The notes below the pieces were generated by a model. The model searched no databases. It saw nothing but the letters and a program-made list of their open reading frames with translations, and was not told the origin of the DNA. From CAG-390 sp045546615 (GTDB lineage Bacteria > Bacillota > Clostridia > Oscillospirales > CAG-272), in the NCBI GenBank assembly GCA_045546615.1, contig JAZQDD010000028.1, positions 9,046 to 73,045 on the forward strand: a stretch of 64,000 nt of DNA, written 5' to 3'. Below are positions 15,235 to 23,732 of the stretch, piece by piece (position 1 is the first letter of the stretch; each line of letters starts with the position of its first letter). The translations under genes and the position numbers were made by a program.

Positions 15235-16792
15235 AATATTTTATCTTCTTTAGTGCCTTGTTTACATTATTGACAACGGCTTTAATGTTCTCCAGCGGCG
15301 TTGAACCGCCAAGAAGCGCGCCTCGGAATGCGCCGAATGTGCCGCTCTCCAATTTTTCGCAGTTTTGGTAGTGCAGATATGAAAAATCAGCATAATTTTC
15401 CTGCGACAATATCAGCTTTATCATGTGGAAAGAATCGTTGTCGCGAATATAATTCTCCGCGCAGTATACGGCGTATTCGCCATCCATCCACTCGCCCGAT
15501 GCCGCCGCAAACGCGGGAAGGATCGCGCCCATCATATCGGGGCGTGAATTGTTGGCGGTCACGCAAAAAACTCCCCTGTCCTGCGACATTACGGCAGGCG
15601 CTTCACCGCTCAAAGTAGGCAGAGGAAGCACTCCCCACGCCGTGCGCTGATTGTAGAAATTAGACATCTCGGAGAGCGTTCCCATGTGAAACAGAGAATT
15701 TCCTTTGGCAAACTGCTCCGCGCCCGTAACTGCGGCAGACGTGCTTCCCTCGGGTGCGGCAGACGTATCCGTGCCGTCGGCGGCGATAAGTGTCTCGGCC
15801 TTCGGCAATTCAGCGCTCGGCAAATAAAGCGCCAAATTGCGCAAAAGACCGATAACGCCGCCCACAGCTTCAACTGCGGAATCCGAATATGCAAGTTGGG
15901 GGTATCCTCCCGACTTGCCCGAAACAAAGTCTATTCCGCCCCTTATGGCGGCAATATCGCCAAGAAACGCGTCGCTGTCATGCTCGCCGCCGACGGTAAG
16001 CGAATACTTTCCCTCGGGAACGGCGCTTCGCTCACAAAAAGCGAAAAAATAATCAAAGGTCAGCGTTCCCTCGCGTGCGGCAGAATAAAGCTCCTGCGCA
16101 CCCGCCGTGTCCGCCATATCGCGGTTGAAATAAAGCGCGTACACAAGCTCGGGGCTTTCCGTCGCGGCTGAAAGGTCAAAATAGCTCTTGCCATTGTAAT
16201 ATCCCGCGCCCACATTGCCCTCGGTAGCCACGCTGTAAAACGGGAGACTGCGCAAGTCAAGGATCAAGTCCTCGGCGGCAAAAATTGCGGCATACGTCGA
16301 CGGTATCAGCACAAGATCGGCGTAATATGACGAGGTACTGCCGGATTTTATCGACACGGCAAGATCCGTCCGCATTTGCTCCACAGATGCGCTCATCGTG
16401 TAAAAATCACAACCGAGCTTTTCCGTGATCATTTCGTTTCGTTCCTTGCACGCAGAATAAAACGGAGAATCTTCAGCAGGCAGAACGGTGTTCTTTGTCT
16501 CATTTGCAACAGTCACAAGCAAGGTAGAGCCTGACATATCAAGGCTGAAAACTTTATCAAGCCGTTTTTTTGCCGCCTCTTTAAGCGCAGGATCTATCAG
16601 CTCCGCCTCGGGGTAGACGCCACCCGTGGTATAAGCGGGCGCGGTAGTCATAGCCCCGTGCGTGGTTTGCGCCGTGGTCTTGATGGGAGCCTCCTCGGTA
16701 TAAAGGATGAGTCCGCATCCGCCGAAAATCGGCAAAAGACACAGCGCAAGCAAGATGCTGACCACGCCAACCAATCGTTTTGACAGTTTCAT
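15233..16792 (-). CDS. Extracellular solute-binding-type lipoprotein
   Basis: A 519-residue exported protein. The signal peptide ends in a lipobox, IFGGC, with the lipidated cysteine at Cys26. A Thr-rich linker follows (residues about 36-60, with TTAPAYTTGG). The body resembles family-1 (carbohydrate-type) ABC solute-binding proteins: alternating domain elements such as ADLVLIPSTYAAIFA, a YFNRDM segment and a C-terminal AYCAENYI-like region. No ABC permease or ATPase gene is in the window, so it may serve a distant transporter or have another surface role. It begins four bases after the VanY-like gene and is surely co-transcribed with it. Confidence 0.65.
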   Translation of the reverse strand: MKLSKRLVGVVSILLALCLLPIFGGCGLILYTEEAPIKTTAQTTHGAMTTAPAYTTGGVYPEAELIDPALKEAAKKRLDKVFSLDMSGSTLLVTVANETKNTVLPAEDSPFYSACKERNEMITEKLGCDFYTMSASVEQMRTDLAVSIKSGSTSSYYADLVLIPSTYAAIFAAEDLILDLRSLPFYSVATEGNVGAGYYNGKSYFDLSAATESPELVYALYFNRDMADTAGAQELYSAAREGTLTFDYFFAFCERSAVPEGKYSLTVGGEHDSDAFLGDIAAIRGGIDFVSGKSGGYPQLAYSDSAVEAVGGVIGLLRNLALYLPSAELPKAETLIAADGTDTSAAPEGSTSAAVTGAEQFAKGNSLFHMGTLSEMSNFYNQRTAWGVLPLPTLSGEAPAVMSQDRGVFCVTANNSRPDMMGAILPAFAAASGEWMDGEYAVYCAENYIRDNDSFHMIKLILSQENYADFSYLHYQNCEKLESGTFGAFRGALLGGSTPLENIKAVVNNVNKALKKIKY

Positions 16793-16795
16793 ATT

Positions 16796-18301
16796 TTATC
16801 CCTCTATCGTTACGATAAATCCGCTGTGGTTATTACCCGAAATAGTATAGTTCTTTCCTGTGGGAACGGGAACGGTAGTCGTGCTACCCGTTTGAGCAAC
16901 GAAATATATCTCATAATTCTTGCCCGTATCGGTGGTAAATTTAAGATGATTCGAACCATAGGAATAATAGTTCTCAAGAACGGCGATATATTCCTCAAGG
17001 CAGAGATTGTTTTGATGCATATAGAATGCATGAGCCTCGCCGACGTATCTGTAATGCCAATCGTCAAGACCCGCGGGCATTCCCGTAAACGCTTCCTTTG
17101 CAGGATCAAAGCGTCTGACGAAGCCGTACTTGTGGGCATTTGCGTTTATCCATGCAAGAATGGTTCGGCAAGACTCGTTGGAAGAATCAAGACTATAGAC
17201 TCTGCCATCCATAAACACAGCCATATTTATACCGTAGCCGCTGTTGTGGTCACTCTGACCGGGAGCGCTGGCAGTTTTCGGATACGCCGCATAAAGCGCT
17301 TCCTGCGTAGCGTAGCTCCTGTATCCGCCGTTGTTATCCACGTAGACGTTAAGTCCTTTTTCGGTAACGAGCCCACGGCACATATTCTTAAAATAGGTCA
17401 GGGCAGTCGCATCCAGCGAGATGGTCTCGGCACTCGCCAGCTGATAGAGCGCTTTCTTGCTTCCATCGGGAGCGTCCGCGCGCTCGTTTGCGGCATAGAG
17501 ATTCTCTATATTAGCTTCACCGCCGGGGAATGTGAACGGATGAGTGGTATTGACCAGCACAAGCGGGCCTGCGCCAACGTCAGCAGTAGTTTTAATTACC
17601 GTGGTATATCCGTTGTTTGGAGCGGTAGTGACGGGCGGCGCGGTGGTGTTGTCCGCCTCGGGGATGAAGGGATATGCCGTACTGCCCGCGAATGTCAGCT
17701 CAACTGACTCGCCCGCCGAATTGATAACGCTTATCTCATTTATCGCCATGGGAACAGACTTGTTCTCCACAATGCAAACACGAAGATATTTCGCGCTAAC
17801 AGAGGAAACGTCCATAGTATGCTCCAAGCCGTCCTCGGTAGCATCACCCGTGAATTTCTCGCCAATCGACGTCCAAGTGTTGCCATCAGATGAAAGCTGA
17901 AGCTCGCCCCTCTCGATATAGTAATCGGGGTGCGCGGAAATTATTCTGACAGATGAAACGCTGACACTATCCCCAAAACCGACAGCGAAATACGCGCCCT
18001 TGATCTGGTTGAAGGTAGAAAGCATATACGTAGAGCTATCGCCGTCAAAAGCGTTCTCATTGGGGAAATCAACTGCGCCGTTGTTACCGCCCGGTGTGTT
18101 GGTGGGGGCGGTGGTGGTGTCGCCGTCTCCGCCAATAACGTCCTTGAGAACAAAAACAGCGGAGATCAAAAGGAGCAGCGCCAGCACGCCAAGGATAGCA
18201 AGTATCGTGACTTGCTTGCGTCTGCGGCGGCGGAGCCGTTCTGTTCTTGTAGGTCTGGGATTGGGAAAATAGTCCCTTGTAGATGAATCACGACGGTTCA
18301 T
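16796..18301 (-). CDS. VanY-like (M15B) carboxypeptidase-type protein with discoidin domain, altered active site
   Basis: A 501-residue membrane-anchored extracellular protein: Arg-rich cytoplasmic start, membrane segment at 31-53, Thr/Pro linker, an F5/8-type-C (discoidin)-like beta domain at about 75-195, a second TTAP linker, then an M15B domain at about 295-440. The fold markers GGYRSYATQ (325-333), SDHNSGYGIN (350-359) and DDWHYRYVG (413-421) are clear. However, the usual zinc-ligand aspartate of SxHxxGxAxD is Asn359, and the usual glutamate of ExWHxRY is Asp413. The zinc histidines remain. It may be a weak or altered peptidase, or a peptidoglycan-binding protein. It is first in a unit with the lipoprotein gene. 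Confidence 0.75.
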   Translation of the reverse strand: MNRRDSSTRDYFPNPRPTRTERLRRRRRKQVTILAILGVLALLLLISAVFVLKDVIGGDGDTTTAPTNTPGGNNGAVDFPNENAFDGDSSTYMLSTFNQIKGAYFAVGFGDSVSVSSVRIISAHPDYYIERGELQLSSDGNTWTSIGEKFTGDATEDGLEHTMDVSSVSAKYLRVCIVENKSVPMAINEISVINSAGESVELTFAGSTAYPFIPEADNTTAPPVTTAPNNGYTTVIKTTADVGAGPLVLVNTTHPFTFPGGEANIENLYAANERADAPDGSKKALYQLASAETISLDATALTYFKNMCRGLVTEKGLNVYVDNNGGYRSYATQEALYAAYPKTASAPGQSDHNSGYGINMAVFMDGRVYSLDSSNESCRTILAWINANAHKYGFVRRFDPAKEAFTGMPAGLDDWHYRYVGEAHAFYMHQNNLCLEEYIAVLENYYSYGSNHLKFTTDTGKNYEIYFVAQTGSTTTVPVPTGKNYTISGNNHSGFIVTIEG

Positions 18302-18373
18302 ATCACTTGCCTCCTTGAAAGATCGGTAGTTTCATAATTGATTTTTTTACCGCGTTGGTATCAAATATTCTAA

Positions 18374-18416
18374 AGAGGGGCAAAATTTGCCCGGATTGTC
18401 CAAATTTTGCCCCTCT
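18374..18416 (-). terminator. Terminator after pnp
   Basis: Fifteen-base perfect stem, AGAGGGGCAAAATTT and its complement, with a 13-base loop, just downstream of the pnp stop on the minus strand. Confidence 0.75.
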
Positions 18417-18428
18417 ACAGCTATAGAA

Positions 18429-20540
18429 TTATTGTGCGTCCTTGATGGAGAAGTCCATTCTTCCCTTCTTGTCAAGACCGATATACTTAACTTTTACAGT
18501 GTCACCGAGCTTAAGAACGTCCTCAACCTTCTCTACGCGGTGGTCAGCCAGCTTGGAAATGTGAACCATTCCCTCCTTGCCGGGTGCGTACTCAACGAAG
18601 CATCCGAATTCCTTGATGCCCGTGACCTTGCCCGTATAAACCGCGCCAACTTCAGGCTCGAAGCAGATAGCGTCGATAATTGCCTTTGCAGCCTCGGCAG
18701 AGGAACGGTTAACTGCCGCAACGTATACGGTTCCGTCGTCCTCGATGTCGATCTTTGCGCCCGTGTCAGCGGTGATCTTCTGAATTACAGAGCCGCCCTT
18801 ACCGATAACCTCGCGGATCTTGTCGGGGTCGATCTTGATAGTGAGCATCTTGGGTGCGCTCTCGTTGACGTCGGCGCGAGGAGCGTCAATAGCCTTGAGA
18901 ATAACCTCGTCAATGATATAATCGCGTCCTGCGTGAGTGGTCTCAAGCGCGGACTTGATGATCTCGGGGGTAAGACCGTCGATCTTGAGGTCCATCTGAA
19001 TGGAAGTGATACCCTTGTGAGTACCTGCAACCTTAAAGTCCATGTCTCCGTAGAAGTCCTCAACGCCCTGAATGTCGAGCATGGTCATCCATCTCTCACC
19101 CTCGGTAATAAGGCCGCAGGAAATGCCCGCAACGGGAGCCTTGATCGGAACGCCCGCATCCATAAGAGCGAGAGTCGAACCGCAAACAGATGCCTGAGAG
19201 GTAGAACCGTTAGAAGAAACGACCTCGGAAACAAGGCGGATAGCGTAGGGGAATTCTTCCTCGGAGGGAAGAACGGGAACGAGAGAACGCTCGGCAAGTG
19301 CGCCGTGACCGATCTCACGTCTGCCGGGGCTGCGGGAGGACTTTGCCTCGCCCGTGGAGTAGCCGGGCATATTGTAGTGGTGCATATATCTCTTGGAGGT
19401 CTCGTTGTCGATACCGTCAAGCATCTGTACCTCGGCAAGAGTACCGAGAGTTGCAAGGGTCACTACCTGAGTCTGACCGCGGGTGAACATACCCGAGCCG
19501 TGTACCTTCTTAAAGAGTCCAACCTCTGCGCCGAGGGGACGGATCTCGTTCATTGCTCTGCCGTCAACACGCTTGCCGTCCTCAAGAAGCCAGCGGCGAA
19601 CGACCTTTTTCTGCATCTTGTAAACAAGCTCGGGCATCTGAACTGCGAGATCGGGATACTCCTCGGAGAACTTCTCCATAATAGCGTCGGTGATGGGAAC
19701 CATTCTCGCATCGCGGACGTTCTTATCATCTGTGTCAAGAGCGTTCATAAGATCAGATTCGCAGAATGCGAAGATCTTATCGAACATATCGTGGTCAAGG
19801 TCGCAAGAGGGATACTCGAACTTGGGCTTGCCGATCTCGTCAACAATAGCGTCAACGAACTTGAGCAGCTCCTTGATCTCCTCGTGAGCCTTCATGATAG
19901 CATCGTACATTACGTCGTCGGGAACTTCGTTAGCGCCCGCCTCGATCATAACTACCTTTTCCTTGCTTGCGGCAACGGTCAGCTCAAGGTCGGAAACCTT
20001 GCGCTCTGCCTCGGTGGGGTTGATGACGATCTTGCCGTCAACAAGACCTACGTGAAGTCCCGCGATAGGGCCGTTCCACGGAATATCGGAAATGGAAAGC
20101 GCGATGGACGCGCCGATCATAGCAACTACTTCAGGCTCGCAATCCTGATCAACAGCCATAACGGTAAGAGACAGCGCAACGTCGTTACGCAGATCCTTGG
20201 GGAAAAGGGGACGAACGGGACGGTCGATAACACGAGAGGTGAGGATAGCCTTTTCGCTGGGCTTACCCTCTCTCTTGAGGTATCCGCCGGGGATCTTACC
20301 TGCTGCGTACATTCTCTCCTCAAAGTCAACGGACAGAGGGAGGAAGTCGATACCGTCGCGGGGCTTTGCCGATGCGGTAGCACAGCAAAGAACGGCGGTC
20401 TCGCCGTATCTTACAAGACAGGAGCCGTTGCAAAGACCGGCCATCTTGCCTGTCTCAATGGTGAGAGGCCTGCCTGCGAGGGTGTAATTGAACACGCGGT
20501 TGTTGGGGAAAGTCATTTGAGAGCTTTTTACTTCGTACAT
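18429..20540 (-). CDS. pnp: Polyribonucleotide nucleotidyltransferase (PNPase)
   Basis: Phosphorolytic 3'-to-5' exoribonuclease and RNA-tailing enzyme of the degradosome. The 703-residue protein has two RNase-PH-type domains joined by an all-helical domain, then a KH domain around IREVIGKGGSVIQ (near residue 578), then an S1 domain from about 630 (YTGKVTGIKEFGCFVE). The catalytic second PH domain has YSTGEAKSSRSPGRREIGHG near 370. Length is normal. It follows rpsO, as in most bacteria, and its leader contains a long stem-loop at 20583-20632 that may mediate autoregulation. Confidence 0.97.
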   Translation of the reverse strand: MYEVKSSQMTFPNNRVFNYTLAGRPLTIETGKMAGLCNGSCLVRYGETAVLCCATASAKPRDGIDFLPLSVDFEERMYAAGKIPGGYLKREGKPSEKAILTSRVIDRPVRPLFPKDLRNDVALSLTVMAVDQDCEPEVVAMIGASIALSISDIPWNGPIAGLHVGLVDGKIVINPTEAERKVSDLELTVAASKEKVVMIEAGANEVPDDVMYDAIMKAHEEIKELLKFVDAIVDEIGKPKFEYPSCDLDHDMFDKIFAFCESDLMNALDTDDKNVRDARMVPITDAIMEKFSEEYPDLAVQMPELVYKMQKKVVRRWLLEDGKRVDGRAMNEIRPLGAEVGLFKKVHGSGMFTRGQTQVVTLATLGTLAEVQMLDGIDNETSKRYMHHYNMPGYSTGEAKSSRSPGRREIGHGALAERSLVPVLPSEEEFPYAIRLVSEVVSSNGSTSQASVCGSTLALMDAGVPIKAPVAGISCGLITEGERWMTMLDIQGVEDFYGDMDFKVAGTHKGITSIQMDLKIDGLTPEIIKSALETTHAGRDYIIDEVILKAIDAPRADVNESAPKMLTIKIDPDKIREVIGKGGSVIQKITADTGAKIDIEDDGTVYVAAVNRSSAEAAKAIIDAICFEPEVGAVYTGKVTGIKEFGCFVEYAPGKEGMVHISKLADHRVEKVEDVLKLGDTVKVKYIGLDKKGRMDFSIKDAQ

Positions 20541-20582
20541 TGTGTACCTCCGTTAAATAATATATATTTATCCCGCGAAGGT

Positions 20583-20632
20583 TTAGCACTTAACGGCATG
20601 TCCGAGGCATCGGGCACACGGTTAACTGCTAA
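20583..20632 (-). promoter_or_regulatory. Long stem-loop in the pnp leader
   Basis: On the minus strand TTAGCAgTTAAC pairs with GTTAAgTGCTAA, and an inner stem CCGA-UGCC-UCGG closes the loop, about 45 bases before the pnp start. In E. coli a comparable leader hairpin is cut by RNase III and PNPase for autocontrol; a similar role here is inference. Confidence 0.5.
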
Positions 20633-20659
20633 TCCTGCGGAATTTTGATAAAGATTTCA

Positions 20660-20693
20660 GGCGAGAAGCGACAGAACTTGCCGACTCCTCGCC
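20660..20693 (-). terminator. Hairpin after rpsO (attenuator or processing site)
   Basis: GGCGAG / CTCGCC stem just after the rpsO stop. It has no U-run, so it is more likely an RNA-processing or stability hairpin than a full terminator. Confidence 0.4.
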
Positions 20694-20704
20694 CATTGAA
20701 GAAA

Positions 20705-20968
20705 TTATTTTCTGATATCGAGTCTTGCGATAATGGAGCGGTAACGCTCGATATCGACCTTCATCAGATACTTGAGCAGATTTCTTCTGCGTCCGACCAT
20801 CTTGAGCAGACCGCGACGGCTGTGATTGTCGTTGTGGTTAGCCTTGAGATGCTCGTTGAGAGTGTTGATCCTGTTTGTGAGGATCGCGATCTGTACCTCG
20901 GGCGAGCCTGTGTCACCTTCGCAGGTGGCGTACTCGGCGATTATCGCCTGCTTTTCTTCTTTGGTCAT
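20705..20968 (-). CDS. rpsO: 30S ribosomal protein S15
   Basis: The 87-residue protein binds the central domain of 16S rRNA early in 30S assembly. The whole sequence is typical: ATCEGDTGSPEVQIAILTNR, then the LNEHLKANHNDNHSRRGLL block and GRRRNLLKYL near the C-terminus. Length is standard (about 88). AGAGGTGAAAAA precedes the ATG. It leads the rpsO-pnp unit, with a consensus-like promoter at 21072-21100 and a roughly 100-base leader that could be an S15 autoregulatory site. Confidence 0.97.
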   Translation of the reverse strand: MTKEEKQAIIAEYATCEGDTGSPEVQIAILTNRINTLNEHLKANHNDNHSRRGLLKMVGRRRNLLKYLMKVDIERYRSIIARLDIRK

Positions 20969-21066
20969 TTTTTCACCTCTAAAAATATTTTTCGTGCGCC
21001 GACACAGAGATCGGTGGGTGAAGTGCTCGTTGAGCCTTTATCCGAAACCCGAGACGGCGTTACGCA
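20969..21066 (-). promoter_or_regulatory. rpsO leader, possible S15 autoregulatory RNA
   Basis: The transcribed leader has short hairpins: GCUC-AAC-GAGC around 21034-21024 and CCGA-n8-UCGG around 21016-21001. Another GC-rich arm lies near its 5' end. S15 represses its own mRNA through varied leader structures in other bacteria. The fold here was found by eye only. Confidence 0.35.
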
Positions 21067-21071
21067 GAATT

Positions 21072-21100
21072 ATTATATCACAACTAAAATAAAAAGTAAA
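21072..21100 (-). promoter_or_regulatory. Promoter for rpsO-pnp
   Basis: On the minus strand TTTACT (21100-21095) and TATAAT (21077-21072), spacer 17. Confidence 0.6.
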
Positions 21101-21148
21101 TACTTTTTTGGGCTTTTTTGTGAACTATTTGAAAAACTTTGCAAAAAA

Positions 21149-21184
21149 TTCGGCGTTGCGACTTATAATGGCGCAACGCCGAAG
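21149..21184 (-). terminator. Terminator after serA
   Basis: TTCGGCGTTGCG / CGCAACGCCGAA stem followed by TTTTTTG on the minus strand. Confidence 0.8.
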
Positions 21185-21188
21185 GAAT

Positions 21189-22355
21189 TTATACTATTCT
21201 CGCTCTGATAATGCCGTTAATGCTTGCGATAGTCTCGCAAAGTTCATCAGCCGCCTGTACGTTTCCGTCAAGCTCGATGATGGTGCAAGCAACGTCGCCC
21301 TTTGCCTTACTCATCATGTCCGCGATATTTATACCCTTTGCGGAGACCGCAGAGGTAGCTTTTGCTATCATCTCGGGAATGTTGCGGTGCAGAATAACGA
21401 GGCGGCGTCTGCCCGTGGCGGGCATTTCGATGTTCGGGAAGTTTACCGAATTGCGGATATTTCCCGTGCGCAGGAACACATCAAGCTGACGGGCAGCCAT
21501 AACCGCGCAGTTATCCTCGGACTCGGCAGTAGATGCGCCAAGGTGGGGAATGGCAACAATGCCCTTAACACCGAGAACCTCCTCGGTGGGGAAATCGGTA
21601 ACGTATCTTGCTATCTTGCCATTTTCAAGGGCTTCCTTAACGTCCTCGGCAATAACGAGGTCAGCGCGAGCAAGGTTAATGATGCGAACGCCGTCCTTCA
21701 TCATTTCTATGTTCTTTTTGCAGATCATTCCCTTGGTAGCGGCTACTGCGGGAACGTGCAGAGTAATGTAATCGGATTTCTCAAAGATCTCCTCAAGCTT
21801 CGTAGCGTGAGCAACGCTGCTGGAAAGGTGCCATGCGGCGTCAACGGTAACGTAAGGGTCGTATCCGATAACGTTCATGCCGAGAGCCTCTGCCGCGTTT
21901 GCGACCATGCCGCCGATAGCGCCAAGACCGACAACGCCGAGTGTCTTGCCTGCGAACTCACAGCCGCCAAAAGCGGACTTGCCCTTTTCAACCGCGCCCG
22001 CAACGTTGTCGGTAAGGGTAGATGCCCAATTTACACCGCCTATGATATCACGGGAAGCAAGAGCGAGAGCGCATATAGTAAGCTCTTTAACACCGTTTGC
22101 GTTAGCGCCGGGAGTATTGAAAACAACGATTCCCTCCTCGGTACAACGGTCAATCGGAATATTGTTCACGCCCGCGCCGCAACGAGCGATGGCGAGAGTG
22201 GTCTTTTCAAACTCGGCATCGTGCAAGGATGCGGAACGCACCATTATCGCATCGGCATCGGTCAGAGTGTCAGAAACGTTATACATCGAACGGTCAAACA
22301 CGTCCGTTCCAACCGCCGCGATCTTATTCATCAGCTTAATATTAGTCTTTTTCAT
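21189..22355 (-). CDS. serA: D-3-phosphoglycerate dehydrogenase
   Basis: Oxidises 3-phosphoglycerate to 3-phosphohydroxypyruvate with NAD, opening serine synthesis. The 388-residue protein has the substrate domain (RCGAGVNNIPID near residue 63), the Rossmann motif GVVGLGAIGG near 145, a dehydrogenase signature ending NLARADLV near 233, and the catalytic His in IPHLGAS near 275. A C-terminal ACT domain (about 315-388) is the usual serine sensor. It follows serC by 12 bases, with GGAGAA before the ATG. The two-gene serC-serA order is common in Clostridia; serB is not here. Confidence 0.93.
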   Translation of the reverse strand: MKKTNIKLMNKIAAVGTDVFDRSMYNVSDTLTDADAIMVRSASLHDAEFEKTTLAIARCGAGVNNIPIDRCTEEGIVVFNTPGANANGVKELTICALALASRDIIGGVNWASTLTDNVAGAVEKGKSAFGGCEFAGKTLGVVGLGAIGGMVANAAEALGMNVIGYDPYVTVDAAWHLSSSVAHATKLEEIFEKSDYITLHVPAVAATKGMICKKNIEMMKDGVRIINLARADLVIAEDVKEALENGKIARYVTDFPTEEVLGVKGIVAIPHLGASTAESEDNCAVMAARQLDVFLRTGNIRNSVNFPNIEMPATGRRRLVILHRNIPEMIAKATSAVSAKGINIADMMSKAKGDVACTIIELDGNVQAADELCETIASINGIIRARIV

Positions 22356-22367
22356 AGCAATTCTCCA

Positions 22368-23456
22368 TTAGTTTTTAGGATTATTCTTCGCAAATTCCTT
22401 CATAAAGGCAACAAGCGCCTCAACACCCTCGTAGGGCATCGCGTTATAGATGGAAGCTCTCATACCGCCGACGGAACGGTGTCCCTTGAGGTTCTTCATA
22501 CCCGCCTTTGCGGCATCGGACGCAAACTTCTTGTCAAGGTCAGCATCTCCGGTAACGAACGTGACGTTCATCATCGAACGGCAATCGGGGCGAACGGGAG
22601 CGATATAGTAATCCTGCGAGTCGAGGTAATCGTAAAGCAGAGCCGCTTTTTTCTGATTCATCTCCTGCATCTTCTCAAGTCCGCCGAGGGAGAGTATCCA
22701 CTCGTAAACGAGATTTGCCATATAGATGGTGTAGCAGGGGGGAGTGTTATACATTGAGCCGTTCTCCGCCATTACGTTCCAATCGAGCATGGTGGGGCAT
22801 TCGGGGCGAGCCTTGCCGAGCAGGTCGCGGCGAACGATAACAAGGGTAAGTCCCGCGGGAGCCATATTCTTCTGCGCACCTGCGTAGATAACGCCGAACT
22901 TGGTTACGTCGACGGGCACGGAGATGATGCAGGAGGACATATCGGCAACAAGGGGAATGTCACCCGTGTCGGGGATATAGTTGTACTTGGTTCCGAAAAT
23001 AGTGTTGTTATAGCAGATATGGACGTACGAAGCATCGGGGCGGAAGCTCTCGCGAGTGGTCGCGGGAACGTAGGAAAAACCGTCTGCCTTGGAGGTGGCA
23101 ACAAGTGCGATATCACCGTACTTTTGTGCCTCGGTATACGCCTTACCCGAAAACTGTCCCGAAACGATATAATCAGCCTTTCCGCCCTCACCGAGAAGGT
23201 TGAGGGGAACTGCTGCAAACTGCGTGGAAGCTCCGCCCTGCAAGAAAAGCACGGCGTAGTTGTCGGGAATATTCATCAGCTTGCGCAGATTTGCCTCTGC
23301 AGCAGCAATGATGGGCTCGAAATCGGGAGAACGGTGAGACATCTCCGCGACTGACATTCCGGATGTACCGTAATTCACCATTTCGGCAGCTGCGCGCTCA
23401 AGCACGGGCAGCGGGAGCATAGAAGGGCCTGCAGAAAAATTAAATACTCTTTCCAT
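22368..23456 (-). CDS. serC: Phosphoserine aminotransferase
   Basis: Pyridoxal-phosphate enzyme converting 3-phosphohydroxypyruvate and glutamate to phosphoserine. The 362-residue protein starts FNFSAGPSMLPLPVLERAA, the hallmark of SerC. The lysine that binds the cofactor is in GAQKNMAPAG near residue 197. SHRSPDFEPI near 42 and GGASTQFA near 75 bind phosphate and cofactor. The C-terminal GHRSVGGMRASIYNAMP is also characteristic. It is the first gene of serC-serA, with a strong promoter at 23494-23522 and AGGAG before the ATG. Confidence 0.96.
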   Translation of the reverse strand: MERVFNFSAGPSMLPLPVLERAAAEMVNYGTSGMSVAEMSHRSPDFEPIIAAAEANLRKLMNIPDNYAVLFLQGGASTQFAAVPLNLLGEGGKADYIVSGQFSGKAYTEAQKYGDIALVATSKADGFSYVPATTRESFRPDASYVHICYNNTIFGTKYNYIPDTGDIPLVADMSSCIISVPVDVTKFGVIYAGAQKNMAPAGLTLVIVRRDLLGKARPECPTMLDWNVMAENGSMYNTPPCYTIYMANLVYEWILSLGGLEKMQEMNQKKAALLYDYLDSQDYYIAPVRPDCRSMMNVTFVTGDADLDKKFASDAAKAGMKNLKGHRSVGGMRASIYNAMPYEGVEALVAFMKEFAKNNPKN

Positions 23457-23493
23457 TTTCGTTCTCCTTTTGGATAAAATAATAATTAGTTTT

Positions 23494-23522
23494 ATTATAT
23501 ATCAAATAGTTTAACAAGTCAA
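23494..23522 (-). promoter_or_regulatory. Promoter for serC-serA
   Basis: On the minus strand TTGACT (23522-23517) and TATAAT (23499-23494), spacer 17; very close to consensus. Confidence 0.65.
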
Positions 23523-23648
23523 TTGCTTTAAAGAAAAAACATTAACAAAAAACACTCTCGAAAAAACAATATTTTTGACTTAATGGAGTGAAGAGCAAAA
23601 ATGAAAAGCATCCAAAGACAATGCAATTAAAATTATGGCACAAAAGAG

Positions 23649-23683
23649 AAAGAGCCAAGTTCTTTTCCGAACTTGGTTCTTTT
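23649..23683 (-). terminator. Terminator after the CPBP gene
   Basis: AACCAAGTTC / GAACTTGGCT stem followed by a T-rich run on the minus strand. Confidence 0.65.
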
Positions 23684-23732
23684 CTTAACTTATCGGCATT
23701 GCATCCGAATATTTAAATTGATCTGAATATGA

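Noticed and set aside
15233..18301. ABC transporter operon around the solute-binding lipoprotein
   Set aside because: The partner gene is VanY-like and no permease or ATPase gene lies nearby.
18387..20648. 753-codon plus-strand ORF opposite pnp
   Set aside because: Shadow of the pnp reading frame; pnp is unmistakable by its domains.
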